A stretch of DNA of 64,000 nt from Datisca glomerata (GCA_003255025.1 QANY01004038.1:1382793-1446792); one strand, 5' to 3'. Positions 19,869 through 31,649 are shown, numbered from the stretch's first letter. The notes: a model not told the origin generated them from the sequence alone. Made by a program: numbers and translations.

Positions 19869-21195
19869 TTGGTTCGTGGCAAATGTGTATGGATGGTAGG
19901 GCCATCAACAAAATTACTATCAGGTATCAGTTTCTTATTCCTCATTGGATGATTTATTAGATCAGATTAGTGGAGCTACTGTGTTCACCAAACTTGATTT
20001 AAAGATTGGTTACTACTAGATTCGGGTTAGGCTTGGGGATGAGTGGAAAACATCTCTTAAAACTCGTGAGCGGTTGCATTAGTGGTTAGTGATGCCATTT
20101 GGGTTATGCGATGCCCCTAGCACATTTATACGCATGATGAATCAGTTGTTAAGGCCTTTGATGATATTTTGGTTTATTTTGATGATATTTTGGTTTATAA
20201 CATTGGATCTGACGAACATATGCAGCATGTGAGAGAGGTTTTAGTTGTCCTCCGCAGGGAACAATTTTATGCAGGAAAGAAGAAGTGTGTGTTTATGACC
20301 CCACGGGTGCTGTTTTGGGGGTATGTAATTTCTCGAATGGATTGCAGGTAGATGAGGCTAAGGTTGAGGTAGTGAAACAATGGCCAAGATAAAAAAAATA
20401 ATTACTGAAGTCAGGAGTTTTCATGGCTTCGCATCTTTTTATAGGCGTTTTATCCCTCATTTCAGCAGTATTATGGCTCCGACTATTGATTGTATGAATG
20501 GGAGTAAGTTTACATGGACTAATGAGGTAGAATCAGCATTTCGATCAATTATGGAATGCCTTACCACTTCACCAATTTTAGTGTGGCCAGATTTTGCATA
20601 GCCATTTGAGTTACATACCGACGCTTCTAAGGTTGGGGTTGAAGTAGTACTAAGTCAGAATTGTAGACTAATGGCCTATTTCAATGAGAAGTTGTCCGGT
20701 GCCAAAGTAAGATAGAGTACTTATGATGTTGAGTTTTATGTAGTAATAAAGGCTGTAAAACATTGGCGACATTACCTGTTTCACATGGAATTCATATTGT
20801 ATACTAATCATTACTCTTTGAGGCACTTACATAGACAGGATAAGGTGTCCCCTAGACATGCAATATGGGTTGCTTATTTAGAGAAATTCACTTTGGTGGT
20901 CAAACACAAGGCCATCATTACCAATCGAGTCACAGAGGCATTAAGTCACAGAAGTAGCTTGTTGGTTACTATGAGGGTTGAGGTTCCTAGTTTTGACTCT
21001 TTTGTTATTTACTTGCTACTGATGCTTATTTCTCTATCGTTCTCCAAGATGTGCAGACTAGAAAGAAAATAGATTTCTTGTTACAAGATGGATTTCTGTT
21101 TAAGGAGAATTAACTTTGTATCTCAGATTATAGTTTGGGATTACAAATTATCAGAGAACTTCATATTGAGGTAAATGTTGGCAGGATAGAACATT
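19869..21195 (+). pseudogene. Chromovirus reverse transcriptase, RNase H and start of integrase
   Basis: Continues the RT from 17830: [46 protein letters not shown], then YFDDILVY (catalytic YFDD at 20175-20186), [20 protein letters not shown], then the connection domain with EVRSFHGFASFYRRFIPHFS. RNase H carries ELHTDASKVGVEVVLSQN; its YTDHDSL-type motif reads YTNHYSL, so a catalytic aspartate is lost. From about 21100 the integrase N-terminus appears (QIIRELHIEVNVGR), then stops abruptly near 21195. A 21-base sequence coding FDDILVY is tandemly duplicated (20157-20177, 20178-20198). The matching remainder of integrase is at 24371-23441 on the other strand. Confidence 0.9.
20157..20198 (+). 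repeat. 21-bp tandem duplication of the RT active-site codons
   Basis: TTTGATGATATTTTGGTTTA plus T occurs twice in direct succession. In the FDD frame it spells [14 protein letters not shown]. The first copy occupies the place of the codons normally between the RPF and YFDD motifs, and joins the upstream frame with a shift. Confidence 0.9.
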
Positions 21196-21204
21196 GTAAC
21201 TGGT

Positions 21205-21850
21205 GCGATTATCATATTCTTGATATACCACTCTTAGGTATGGGAAGAACACTTATTGATGTGCATAAATGACAGCTTATTCTGAGAGTGCAAGAAGAGT
21301 AGGTAACTTTTAATGTCTTTAAAGCAATGAAATACCAAATGATATAGATAGTTGATTACGGGTGGATAGTGTAGAAATATGTATTGACGAAGCAATTCAT
21401 ACCAGTTATTTGGTTAAGGCATTAGAAGCATGTCTAGTTGGGGCTATTGACAAGGAAGATCTGGAGATTTTGGAGTGTGTGAATCGAAAGGAAGCGACCA
21501 CACCGATATTCATTAAGAGGCCGTTTGAATAACTAGGAAAAGGTAAACCTAGACAATTTCCATCTATTGAAAAATCACCGGTATTAGAACTTTAGCAATT
21601 GCGAACCCATCTTCGCTACGCTAATCTGGGAGAAACCTCTACTCTTCCTGTCATTATTTCTGCTTCATTAAATGATGAACAAGAAGACAAACTTTTGAGG
21701 ATGTTGAGAGAGCACAGAATGACCCACAGGTGGTCAATTTCAAACATAAAGGGAATTTTCAATGTCAATGTACAATGGGTGAATTCATATTTGGATGATC
21801 AAATTGATCAAGAAAAGACCACAATCGTGTTGGTTTCGCTTTGATAATCT
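21205..21850 (+). pseudogene. Athila-type gypsy protease end, RT start and pol end (internally deleted)
   Basis: In shifting frames: DIPLLGMGRTLIDVHK, QLILRVQEE, VTFNVFKAMKYQ, then FIKRPFE and the frame 21599-21750 with LRTHLRYANLGETSTLPVII and DEQEDKLLRMLREHRMTHRW, SISNIKGI. This is the end of the Athila protease region and the approach to the RT. After codon 21755 it jumps to VQWVNSYLDDQIDQEKTTIV, which resembles the C-terminal end of Athila pol, so RT, RNase H and most of integrase are deleted. The left edge at about 21200 directly abuts chromovirus integrase and is one breakpoint of the proposed inversion. Confidence 0.8.
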
Positions 21851-22900
21851 ACATTACGTCCGGCTGAAGATATTAAAGCAAGCGCTACTAGGATTCCACT
21901 GGATTTTTTTTATTTACTATTAAAAGCTTCGACTTTATCCATTTTATCTTTTTCATTAGATCTCAAATATTTTATCTCCTCCTCTCATCTCTCCACAAGC
22001 ACTAGATTTTCCCGCTCTTGTCCTCATTTAGAGACAACATGAACATGCGGAAAATGACAACGAGAAAATCTAATCCTAATTCAGGGAAGTCTTCTATACT
22101 TTCTTCTTTAACATATTATTCATTGAAGACAATGAAAGTTTTATCTTTGGGGGTGGTGGCTTTTAATTTTGTAATTTGGTTGTTTAGTTTTATTTCAATT
22201 GCTTTCTTATTTTTAAAAAATTAAAATTTGATAGTTTGGAGTAGATAACACTAACACCTATGATAAGATTGGTTTTGATTTATTGATAACTTTAGAAAAA
22301 ATGAATGAATTTATATATATGTGTGTTTTTAAACTATTTACTAATTTAGATTCCACTAGAGAATCCTGACATGTTGAGCACCTAGCCTTGAGCGTTTTAT
22401 TGTCTTTCTACTTTTAGAAGGTTTATTTGACTTAAAGAATATTTATGATCTCATAAGAACTCTACAACCAGTTTGATTGTTGCTTGAGGTGAAATCCTAG
22501 GCTACACTATATTTAGGACATGTTTTAGGCCATCTTTGGACCGTGTGAGATTTTCAAGCCACCCTACACATAATTGTTATCCCTAATCTTAGTTATCCCT
22601 GTTGAGCCTAAATAGCCATTTCCTTACCACCCATGACAGTTACCTAACCTTATAAAACAATTGCCACGTAACAATTGTACTCATAATATTTGGATGCTCT
22701 AGAAGGGATGTTTCAACATCTAATACCCTAAGACCAACTGCTTTTGGAGATATTGGCTGAAAGCTCGTTAAGCAAAAAAGAAGCATAAGAAAATCAAATT
22801 AAAAAAAGAAAAAGAATGGTTCAATGTGGTTGATAGTTCAAGAGGTGGAAAGTGACAAGTTTGGGGGTGTGGCAATAGAAGTTGGGTTAAGCTAATTGAT
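21851..22900 (+). other. Athila 3' untranslated region and polypurine tract area
   Basis: After the pol stop come GTCCGGCTGAAGATATTAAA and long pyrimidine-rich sequence, typical of the non-coding 3' region of Athila elements. Purine-rich GACAAGTTTGGGGGTGTGG at 22855-22873 is a good polypurine tract candidate. No LTR resembling 26476-27738 follows, so the 3' LTR is missing. The frame at 22018-22224 has no family resemblance. Confidence 0.6.
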
Positions 22901-22904
22901 TTCT

Positions 22905-23274
22905 ATAATGCATATGTGACTATATGATGTAGCGAAAGCCTTGAAATAACCCTAACAATATGAAAAGCTGTTGAATCGTGCACGATGACCAGCAATTGAT
23001 CTTCCAAAACCAGTTGAATCCTAAGATTTCTAGATTTTTTAGGCAACGATTTCGTTGATTTACGAAGAAGACCAAGAATTGGAATAAGGAAGAATGATTT
23101 TCTCATTAAAATATCATAACTGTCTCAAACAAATAAGTAAAGATGAATTTATACTGTTCTAGAAACCCTAAAATTAAAAAGATAGAAAATTATGAAAAAA
23201 ACTCAAAAATTATGACCAAAATGACTTCCAGGCCTCTAAAAGTGTTTAAAACAGCTTTTTGGGCCCGAAAATGG
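22905..23274 (-). other. Probable chromovirus 3' untranslated region or LTR fragment
   Basis: On the minus strand this follows the chromovirus pol end and the 187-bp-type unit. It is AT-rich with no coding motif. LTR borders could not be fixed because the 5' copy of this element is not in the window. Confidence 0.4.
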
Positions 23275-23440
23275 GTTGGCACAAGTAAATTCGGTCTCAC
23301 ATGTAAACCTCTGAATAACTTCGATTTGATATCTTATGGGCCACGTGGTTCAACCCGAGTCAAAAGTTACATCCTCTAAAAGTTGACATGCGTGTGTCAC
23401 GATCCTTTAGCTCCAGAAATTACAAAGCTGCATCATTCGC
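23275..23440 (-). repeat. Single dispersed copy of the 187-bp array unit
   Basis: In reverse complement this reads GCAGCTTTGTAATTTCTGGA, GGATCGTGACACACGCATGT, AACTTTTGACTCGGGT, CCACGTGGCCCATAAGATAT and ATTCAGAGGTTTACATGTG, matching in order the blocks of the units at 8701-10037. It begins at the codons around the chromovirus pol stop (NDANDAAL then stop), so the unit is native to the chromovirus 3' region and not inserted there. Confidence 0.85.
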
Positions 23441-24371
23441 ATCATTCTCCCTAGTGTAGAGAAAATTTGACCTCAAATTTACAGTAGCATCATCATCAGA
23501 AGAGTCAGTGTGGAAAGAAATCAAATGTTTAATATTTAACATTTGATCAACAGTACGGATGCGGCTAGGTAGCTTCAACCTGTAGGCATTTGGATTGATC
23601 TTCTCAACAACCTCGACATGTCCAATCTTCTTGGAGGATAACTTGTTGTAATCACCAACTGAAAAGCGATCCATAGCCAGGACTACACACAAAATCTCCA
23701 ACTTCAAACTCCACGTGTTTGCATTTCTGATCAACATCCTATTTATATCGTGCGTTTGTTGAACACAAGTTGGCATGAACTGTCTTGTGAACATCTTGCA
23801 ATCCAATTATGAAATTTGCTGCTTTGCCATGGACCTTCAACTTACTTGGTAAAGCCATCAAAATCAAGTGGTCCCCTCGGCTGGATTGAATAAACCACCT
23901 GAAAAGAACTGAACCATGTACTATGACTGACTACATGGTTATTAGCAAACTCTACCTAACACAATTTATGATCCCAACTCTTGACATGTTCACCAACCAA
24001 ACAACATAAAAGATTTCCTAGAGACCTATTCACAACCTCAGTCTGTCCATCCGTTTGAGGATGATATGCACTACTAAAATTGAGCTGTGTATTATCTTCC
24101 ACTCGATGCGCCAAAAATGGCTAAGAAACCTGGTATCTCTATCAGAATAGAAGTAGGCAGCCCATGTAGACGACATACCTCACAAAAAAAAAAAAACAAT
24201 TGTGCCACATTAACAACATAAGTGGTTTTATTGCAGGGAATAAATGAACCATCTTAGAGAACCGATCTACAACAACATAGATGGAATCATAACCTCTCTA
24301 CGTACGAGGCAACCCCAACAAAAATTCCATACTAATATCCACCCAAGGCTGAGAAGGAACTGGTAAAGGCA
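23441..24371 (-). pseudogene. Chromovirus integrase core and C-terminal domain
   Basis: On the minus strand from 24371: [20 protein letters not shown] (first catalytic aspartate in WVDIS), YDSIYVVVDRFSKMVHLFPA, then [20 protein letters not shown] (catalytic glutamate in TEVVNR), [20 protein letters not shown] and VVYSIQPRGPLDFDG. The open frame 23806-23420 holds the C-terminal domain: DRFSVGDYNKLSSKKIGHVE, VVEKINPNAYRLKLPSRIRT and MLNIKHLISFH, as in chromovirus-lineage integrases. The middle has stops and a long A run (24183-24195) that shifts frame. The start matches where the plus-strand integrase at 21195 breaks off. Confidence 0.9.
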
Positions 24372-26320
24372 TATATAATGGAATGATCAGCTAATTGTAA
24401 AGAGATTGTTGTGGGCTTAACTTCTCCAAGACCTAGCTTCTTGTAAACCAAGAAAGACATCAAATTAACACTAGCTCTAAGATTACGTTGCTCCTTTTCA
24501 AAATAAGAATTGCCAATGGTGCATGGAATAGAAAAACTTCTAGAATCCTTTAGCTTCAGGGGTAACTTATTTTGTAAGATAGCACTGCATTACTAAATAA
24601 ATGCAATTGTTTCATACTCCTCTAGCTTTCTCTTATTCGAGAGAATTTCCTTCATAAATTTGGCATAGCTAGGAATTTGGTCCAAAGCATCGGCAAAAGG
24701 ACTGTTGATATGCAGTTTCTTAGACACATCAAGAAACTTGAAAAATTGCTTGTTCAATTTATGCTTCTAGAACCATTGAGGGTATGGAATAGGTGGGAGA
24801 TAAGGTGGAGGATTTATCAGCAAAGAGCTTTAACTTAGGTTTGTCTTCCTTTTTTTCAAAATTCTTGATAAAATCATCACCTAAAATCTCAGTTTGTGCT
24901 TCAACTGGTTAAGAACTTTCAACTGTTGCTTTCTTCGGTTCTGCTAAATCCTTGCCACTACAAAGGGTAATGGCATTTACTTGTTCTTTTGGATTCCTCC
25001 CAATGTTTCTCAGTAGAGAACTTTGCGGTATTTGAGTGAGTATTTCTGACAGTTGATCGATTTTAAGCTTTAAATTCTGAGTAGATGCAGCTTGGCTATG
25101 AATACTAGTTTATTTCCTCTTAAGTGTAGCATTCGTTCTTTCCATCAATTGATTAGCATTGACTGTGAGCTGGGCAAGAGCATCTTCTAAAGAAATTTTA
25201 TGTTGCTGATGCTGAAATTGAGGCTGATTAGCAACTGATCGATTAATCACATCCTGACTATTTTTCAAAAAGAAATTAGGGTGATTTCTTATCCTTGGTT
25301 ATAGGTGTTGGAGAATAAGTTATTCTGCCTGTTGTAATTCTCAAAATAATTAACATGTTCTGACGGAGAAGGACTAAAAGGATTATCAACTTGCCATTCA
25401 GTACTAGAATTACAAACTTCATGTGTAGCATGAATAACACTAGCATTGGCGGTGAAAGAGCTCAATTGCTTGGACGATGTAAGTACTTGAGCTGTGAGAG
25501 TGGTAAGAGCATCAACTTCATGAACTCCATGAATCTTTCTTGGTACGTTGCGCTTAGTGTTCCACTGATAGGCATTAGCAACCATTTCTTCTAGAAAAAC
25601 ATAGGCCACCTCATGTGTTTTAATCATTAAAGCACCTCATGTTGCTGCATCCACTAGTGTCCTTGTTGAATTCTCCAATCCATTATAAAAATTTTGAACT
25701 TGTAGTCATTCAGAAAGTCCATGATGTGGGCATCTTCTTAACATCTCTTTAAATCTCTCCCAAGATTCATAGACTCCATATCATATTAGGCAAAGGTAAT
25801 GATCTCACTCCTCATCTTGACTGTTTTAGCTGATGGAAAGAACTTGGCAAAAAATTTCTCAAAAAGGTCATTTGATGTAGTGATTGATCTAGTCGGCAAA
25901 GAGTTCAACCAACTCTTAGCCTTATCCCGAAGTGAAAATGGGAATAATGTCATCCTAATTGCATCATTTAAGACTTTGTCGTGCTTGAATGTCTCACAAA
26001 TTTTAAGAAATATGGCTACGTGGATATTTGGGTCATCATTAGGCAAACTAATGAATTGATTAGATTGCACCATTTGAATAATAGCTGGATTACTCTCAAA
26101 ATTGTTGGCATTAATAACAGAGCGTTGAATGGAAGACGCACCCTCATTGACTACCGGCATAGCATAGTCTCGAATTGCCTAATTATTTTGGTTGTTCATA
26201 ATTTTAGGATTCTCTCTAACATATCCATGGTTTTTTCAGGTTGTCTAGAAGCTTGTCTCATCAATTCTTTATTTTTGATGACAAGTTCGACCTTTCCAAA
26301 TTAAGGGGAGTAAAAATTTC
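24372..26320 (-). pseudogene. Athila-type gypsy gag and protease
   Basis: Minus-strand gag starts near 26320; clear codons include RDYAMPVVNEGASSI, NPAIIQMVQSNQFISLPNDD, RMTLFPFSLRDKAKSWLNSL and FEKFFAKFFPSAKT (26160-25786), then EVAYVFLEEMVANAYQW and VHEVDALTTLTAQVL (25627-25289), and a linker with KLKIDQLSEILTQIP. The protease region follows: HINSPFADALDQIPSYAKFM, KLEEYETIAF, NKLPLKLKDSRSFSIPCTIG and [29 protein letters not shown]. The catalytic D-x-GAS motif reads N-L-R-A-S, so protease is dead. The frame ends at about 24372 against chromovirus integrase; the continuation is on the plus strand from 21205. Confidence 0.9.
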
Positions 26321-26447
26321 ACTTCCAAATCATCACATACACCTAAGAAACACCTGAAAATTTAAAATAGAAAACAATTGTAAATAATAGAAAATAAAAA
26401 CTCAAATTAAAATTAAGGATACTTAAAACCAATATTAATAAATAAAA

Positions 26448-26469
26448 TCAATCCCTCACAATGGCGTCA
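26448..26469 (-). other. Athila primer binding site (tRNA-Asp type)
   Basis: On the minus strand TGACGCCATTGTGAGGGATT resembles the TGGCGCCGTTGCCGGGGAT site of Athila-type elements with a few substitutions. It lies 6 bases from the LTR end ACA at 26476. Confidence 0.8.
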
Positions 26470-26475
26470 AAAACT

Positions 26476-27738
26476 TGTTACGATTTTTAAAAGTGTAAGT
26501 GTACACTATCATTGTCAAGTATTAAATTTCTATGAATATAGAGTATCGTCTATACGGATTGATTGATATTAATTATTAAAATCAACTAGACCCAAATTTT
26601 AATTAAAAATATCAAAAGTTGGGATTTTTATGTAATACTAAACTAAAACAATTAAGATTATTAAGTAAAACTAATATGAAATTTTTCAATGATTAAAAAG
26701 TTCTAGGGATTCTGATTTTACCAAATCAATCATGCTCAAAATTCTAAATCTCAATCAATTAATATTTATTAAAATCCTGACAATAAATTTTTCTAATATA
26801 ATTATCATCTTCTCGAGTAATGATTATAATGATTCAAGTATACAAATCTCACATCTCTTTCAAGATTAAATATATTGAAACTCATTTAGCAAAAGAAATT
26901 ATATTTACTACACTAGATTGATAATTATCTCTAACTTATAAAATTCTATGGTATCATAAACAACTAGAAAATTTAATCAACACTTCTCAGTCTCAGAATA
27001 AAATCCCAAATCATGCACTTATTATCCAGACAATCACATGCATTACGAATAAATCATAACACTAAGCAATAATGAATAAACATTGATTAGATTGAAAATA
27101 AAAATTAAGGAACAATCATGGATTGGCTACATCATAGCCCTAGATTAGAAAACTAAAACATACTAAAATAAGAAAACATTCTAACAATATTCATGAACAT
27201 GGAGAAAAGAGAGAAGAAATGTTGGATTTGAAGAGGAAATTGGAGTTGAAATTCGGTTAGATCTTATTATTCTCCTCTGCAAGAGCTTTTTTTTCTTGCC
27301 TCTCACATCCCAAAAACGTCACAAAGAATACTAAAATATTCTATTATACACTAGGGCTTGTCAAGGATAATATTGGAGCAAAAAAATTGTACAAAATATC
27401 TAAAAACACGCCAGCATCGTGACGATGTCGAATCTGTTTTTTTTTTGTTGCACCACCGTCACGATGCTGGCGCTACTGCCCTTCAAATGGTGTGCCAGCA
27501 GCGCGATAGTGGGAGCCAGCGTCTTCCACCGTCGCGACGCTACCATTCTGCCAAGTTCTGCCCTATTATCACTTTTTGTTCTGCTTTTTCCTTCCCAATC
27601 TTCCAAAATAACCCCAAGTGCACTTGAATATCTTACCTACAAAATAAAAAACAATCATAATTCTACCAATAAATCTCAAAGAACCAATAAAATTCAAGTA
27701 AAGAGTGTCTAAAATAAGAGTGTGAAACACATTCATCA
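26476..27738 (-). repeat. Athila 5' LTR
   Basis: Bounded on the minus strand by TGATGAATGTGTTTCACACT at 27738 and ATCGTAACA at 26476, giving TG...CA ends and about 1.26 kb. The left boundary is fixed by the primer site; the right boundary is judged by the TG and similarity to known Athila LTR starts, so is less sure. It contains a GC-rich foldback at 27409-27473. A long open frame at 27358-27627 reflects this GC-rich part only. Confidence 0.7.
27409..27473. repeat. GC-rich perfect inverted repeat in the Athila LTR
   Basis: CGCCAGCATCGTGACG (27409-27424) and its exact reverse complement CGTCACGATGCTGGCG (27458-27473) are separated by 33 bases with a T run. A related CCAGCGTCTTCCACCGTCGC stretch follows at 27516. 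It is a strong stem in otherwise AT-rich sequence. Confidence 0.85.
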
Positions 27739-28269
27739 TATTAATATATATCCATTTTGGAAAGATTCACAACGGCGGCTAAGTTCCACCCAGACACTAT
27801 GTTGGTTTAGTAATCTTGTCGTTACCTCGCCTCACTAGCATAATTTGATAAGGAAAACAATAGTAAGGTTTATAATCCTTATACATCTTTACGTTTGCCT
27901 ATCTACCTTCGTTGAAATGTCTTTATTGCATTTCAAGAACAAACTTAGGAAGAAACTTTATTGAAAGGTCTTAGATGCATTTCAGGACAACAAACTAGTT
28001 ATAAGTTTTCAGGCCGTTTTGATAATCACAAAAGTTAAGGTAAAAATTACAACGCCAGGCATAATATTTCTTGATGTACTTGAAGTTTACTGTCGTTGGT
28101 ATGACTTAGTGCGTGTAAGGGTCGGCCAATTGACAATGTCTACTATCAACTACAGAGGCAATCTCATGTGGGCCTTCCCACTTGCACTAGCATGCACTTA
28201 GATAAATAATCATAAATTTCATAATAAGCATTTCATGTATAAACATACGTATCGTGACTTAGGATACAT
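27739..28269. other. Unassigned stretch between the Athila LTR and the Tat fragment
   Basis: No recognised motif. By position it should be the continuation of the Tat-type element (further pol, heavily decayed) into which Athila inserted, but translations were not convincing. TTTCATTGCATTTCAAG-like words repeat loosely at 27918 and 27968. Confidence 0.3.
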
Positions 28270-28740
28270 AATCTTTGGAATTCATAACACATGATCGCCT
28301 TTGCACTTAGTACACCTACATTTGGCTCGCGCCTTCACGCTTTGATAGTACAATCTCATACGGGCTCATGCCTTTGTGTCTTAATAGTACAACCGCCTTC
28401 AGGATCGCCTTGTTCAAATCCCTAAAATCAATAATACATCGTATTTGACCGTCCTTATTTTTCACGGGGACAAATTGGTTAGCTAAGTAAGGTGCTCTAT
28501 CGATTTTATGAACTTAGCCTCCATGAGCTTGGTTATTTCAGACTTTATTTGCAAATCTACTTCGGGGTGAAAGTGACGCAGTGGACTCTTAATGGGGCTA
28601 CACGTCGTTGAGACCCTTAAGCTTATTAGTCACCAAGGTAGGATCCAACCCTAACATCTCTATTTATGACCATGCAAATGCATCTTAAAATTCTCAAAGT
28701 AGGGTCAATAGGCCTTCTTTCTAACCCCCAAACAGACTTT
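28270..28740 (-). pseudogene. Tat-type gypsy reverse transcriptase, N-terminal fragment
   Basis: On the minus strand: MLGLDPTLVTNKLKGLNDV, NQFVPVKNKDGQIRCIIDFR and DLNKAILKAVVL, the opening of the RT domain of the Tat branch of gypsy elements. Stops interrupt between the blocks. Everything after the first part of the palm is absent or unrecognisable. It joins the gag at 28784-30453 with no visible protease between them, so an internal deletion is likely. Confidence 0.75.
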
Positions 28741-28783
28741 TAGCTAGGAGGATGGGTCTCCATGCTATCTTCCCAATGATTCT

Positions 28784-30453
28784 ATGAAGGCGGCATCTAC
28801 TCCTATACGCACGCCTTTTCCTCTTCTTCCCCCTCACCCACCGCAACCCACGCGATATAGATGGACCTCCTACGATGTAGAGGGACCTTTAACCACACTC
28901 ATCATGTTTTCATTAGAATGTTGTGGGAAAGGCTGGTTTCCCACGACTTCCATGTCCTCAATAATGATCTCCCCTTGATGTAGTTTGTCATGGAAGATCC
29001 ACTTCAAATTTTTGCAATCTTTGGTTGCATGGGTGGTTTCCCAGTTGAAGTGACAATACTGTGGTGATTCTTTCTTGTCTGGTGGGCAACCTGTCCACCC
29101 AAGGTCTCCGCATGACCTTATCCTTGATCCCGACATCCAAAAGTAACTCTACCTTATCCATGGAGCAGGAGAAAGGCGGTGGGAAAGGTGGTGGAATATC
29201 CCTTTCACTCATGCCCCTCTTTACACCTCGCCCTTGGGGTTGTGCCATGGCTACTTACAGCATGTACCTTGGGGCTTCCATGCAAGCCCTCCACGTTCGT
29301 TCTACTATATGGCTATTGGTTTGGGCGCCAAAGTGTTGTTACATTGAGTAAATACATTAAGGCGAGAGAACGTGGTGATGTGGAGGTTATCCGTATGTGC
29401 TTTATACTCATTTATTATCCCGTAAATCCACATCTTCATTAAGGCTTTCTCCTTTCATTCTTCCTAAAAATACAATGCTTTATCCTTGAAGTGTCTGACG
29501 TAGGTCATCAAGTCCTCATCTTTCCTTTGAGGTTCATGCCCTAATTCAAGAATGCTCATCTTCTCTTAAGACATATAAAATTTGGTCATGGAGGTAGAAA
29601 TCATATGCAACCAAGTAAAAACTGATTTTGGCGCCAGGTTGGTGTACCATGTGTATGCTCGCTCAGTCAGCGACTTTGAGAACTCTCTCAGCCTCATGGA
29701 CTCATAACATCCGTGTGGGCACAAGTCACAATGAAACGTATGATGTGCTCTCTTACACATCCTTCCTTACCATTATACTTGTAGAACTTTGGAGGCACAT
29801 AGTCAGATGGGTAGGGCCTCATCACCAACTCATATGGGTACGAGGGATGGAAGTCCACCATCATATCGCTAAAGGCAGCCCTGAGGCTCTACTTTTCTAG
29901 CATTTTCTGTTGTGCCTCTCTTGTGATGAAAGGGCCAGGGTCATTACCATTGAGCAGGCTATCATGTGTTGGGGTACTCTATACGAAGGCTTGTGGGAAG
30001 ATTGCTAGTGGAATGATATTTGTGGGATTGTTTGAGTGTCGACCCACATTCTGGTAATTGTTTGCTACCCCGGATCTGGATGAGCCTCCTAGTTACATAG
30101 GTGGGATGGGTACATTGGCGTCAACTTAGCTCCTCATGGGTGGTATAACATGGATAGAAGGTGGTGGTGGATGAGGGATTTCTTCAGCCGTGAGAAAGGT
30201 GGTCACTGTACCAAAAAAGGTTGCGGATCTCGGCTTTAGAATCCTGTAAATCCCTGATAACGTGGGTTTGCTCTACCGGTGTCATAGTGGTACCAGCACC
30301 GGCAGCCAGAGTGGATCTCTCATGGAAAGTAGTTTCTTCCAAATCCTGATTCTCTATCAATGGGTTAATATTTTCTCCTTCCACATGGGAAGAAGAGTTG
30401 ATGATTCTACCACGTCCAGCTATACTCAATGAAAATGGTAGGAGACAGTTCAC
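28784..30453 (-). pseudogene. Tat-type gypsy gag
   Basis: Minus strand in order: N-terminal segment 30453-30184 (TPVEQTHVIRDLQDSKAEI, coiled-coil-like), core gag 29760-29566 with MRLREFSKSLTERAYTWYTN and LAPKSVFTWLHM, EPQRKDEDLMTYVRHFKDKA, then 29248-28870 with RDIPPPFPPPFSCSMDKV and a zinc-knuckle-like YCHFNWETTHATKDCKNLKW and GEIIIEDMEVVGNQPFPQHS. REF.SL...A.TWY.NL.P.S..TW is the retrotransposon gag core signature. Frames shift at least three times. The start codon is likely 30453 just inside the primer site, but the N-terminal part is poorly conserved between elements. Confidence 0.82.
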
Positions 30454-30470
30454 TCCCCAGTAGAGTCGCT
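30453..30470 (-). other. Tat primer binding site (tRNA-Arg type)
   Basis: On the minus strand AGCGACTCTACTGGGGAG is close to the TGGCGACTCCGCTGGGGA site used by Tat and Ogre-like elements. It is 4 bases from the LTR end TAAACA at 30475. Confidence 0.8.
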
Positions 30471-30474
30471 AAAA

Positions 30475-31620
30475 TGTTTAGAAATTTTCATGTGATGAGG
30501 AAATGAGCGACCAACTCTATGACAAGCAAGTCTGAGAACGTGGGAATATTGTGACTAAAAGGGTGACAGACAAGCACCTTAGGATGAACTCAATAAGTTG
30601 ACAAATTCATTTAGTGCTCTAAAGTTGAACTCAAGTATGAATATTCTCTGGTTTTGACCTAGAGGAGGGTGATACCAAGTGGGGACCATATTATTTTTTA
30701 TTTATTTTGTTTTATGCCCAAGATGGTTAGATAATTTCATTTTATATACATCAATTATCAAATACGATGTGGCTTTAGGTGTCTAAAAGGATAAATATTT
30801 GTGATTGCATAATGAAGATCAACATTTGATTAGAGCATACAATAGCTAACCCAAGAAGCATGTTATTAGATTTATTTAAATATAATTTTTAATTTTAATA
30901 ATCATGCTAGATGTTCAATTAGTTGGCTAAATAAATTTTGGGATTATTAGATAAATTTGGATTAACCTAAATAAATTAATTACTAATTGAGCATGCTTGA
31001 CTAATCATAGTAGATCACTACAGGTTAGGTTTGCTAATTACCTAGTGAGACTTAGTAACCCACGATAATAAAAACTCACGTAATTTAGAAAATTAAAGGG
31101 GAGCGAGATTCTTAATTGAAGCTCACTCTCTTTATTATTAAATTATGGTAAGATGTTAGGGTACATCATTTTTAACCTTGGAAGCTCTCTAAAGGAGGGT
31201 ATCTGAGGCATTAGATATTACACATATGGTCTTTGTAATGATCACCTTGATAAGTGAATAATTGGGGATTTCCTACCTAAGTAGGAATCATCTACTTATA
31301 ACGAGTCTGAGGGTGAAATAATGGTATACACTAGACTCGTTTCTGTAGTATGATGCTTAAGCACTCCTTATTACTTATTTCGAGAGGGGGAAGCTTAAAT
31401 TAGTTAATTACTAGATATCAATACTGATTAGTAGGATTATCAGACATTAATTAATCAGATTGAGCTATCCTATCGGGCTCATGTGTGTTTCCTAAGTGTT
31501 TTTATGTTTATGAAAGTCAGGATATCATTGCGTACATTGCATGCTTATTTTTTTAGTTTTTATTTCATGTTATTATGTTTCTTAAATTAGAATGTGCATG
31601 TAATAATAATTAAGATTTTT
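30475..31620 (-). repeat. Probable Tat 5' LTR (right border not fixed)
   Basis: Begins at the CA end next to the primer site. AT-rich with no coding motif. The far end was set only by where copia-like sequence begins and is uncertain by a few hundred bases. Confidence 0.4.
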
Positions 31621-31649
31621 ATTATTTTCAATAATTAAAGTGTAACGGA

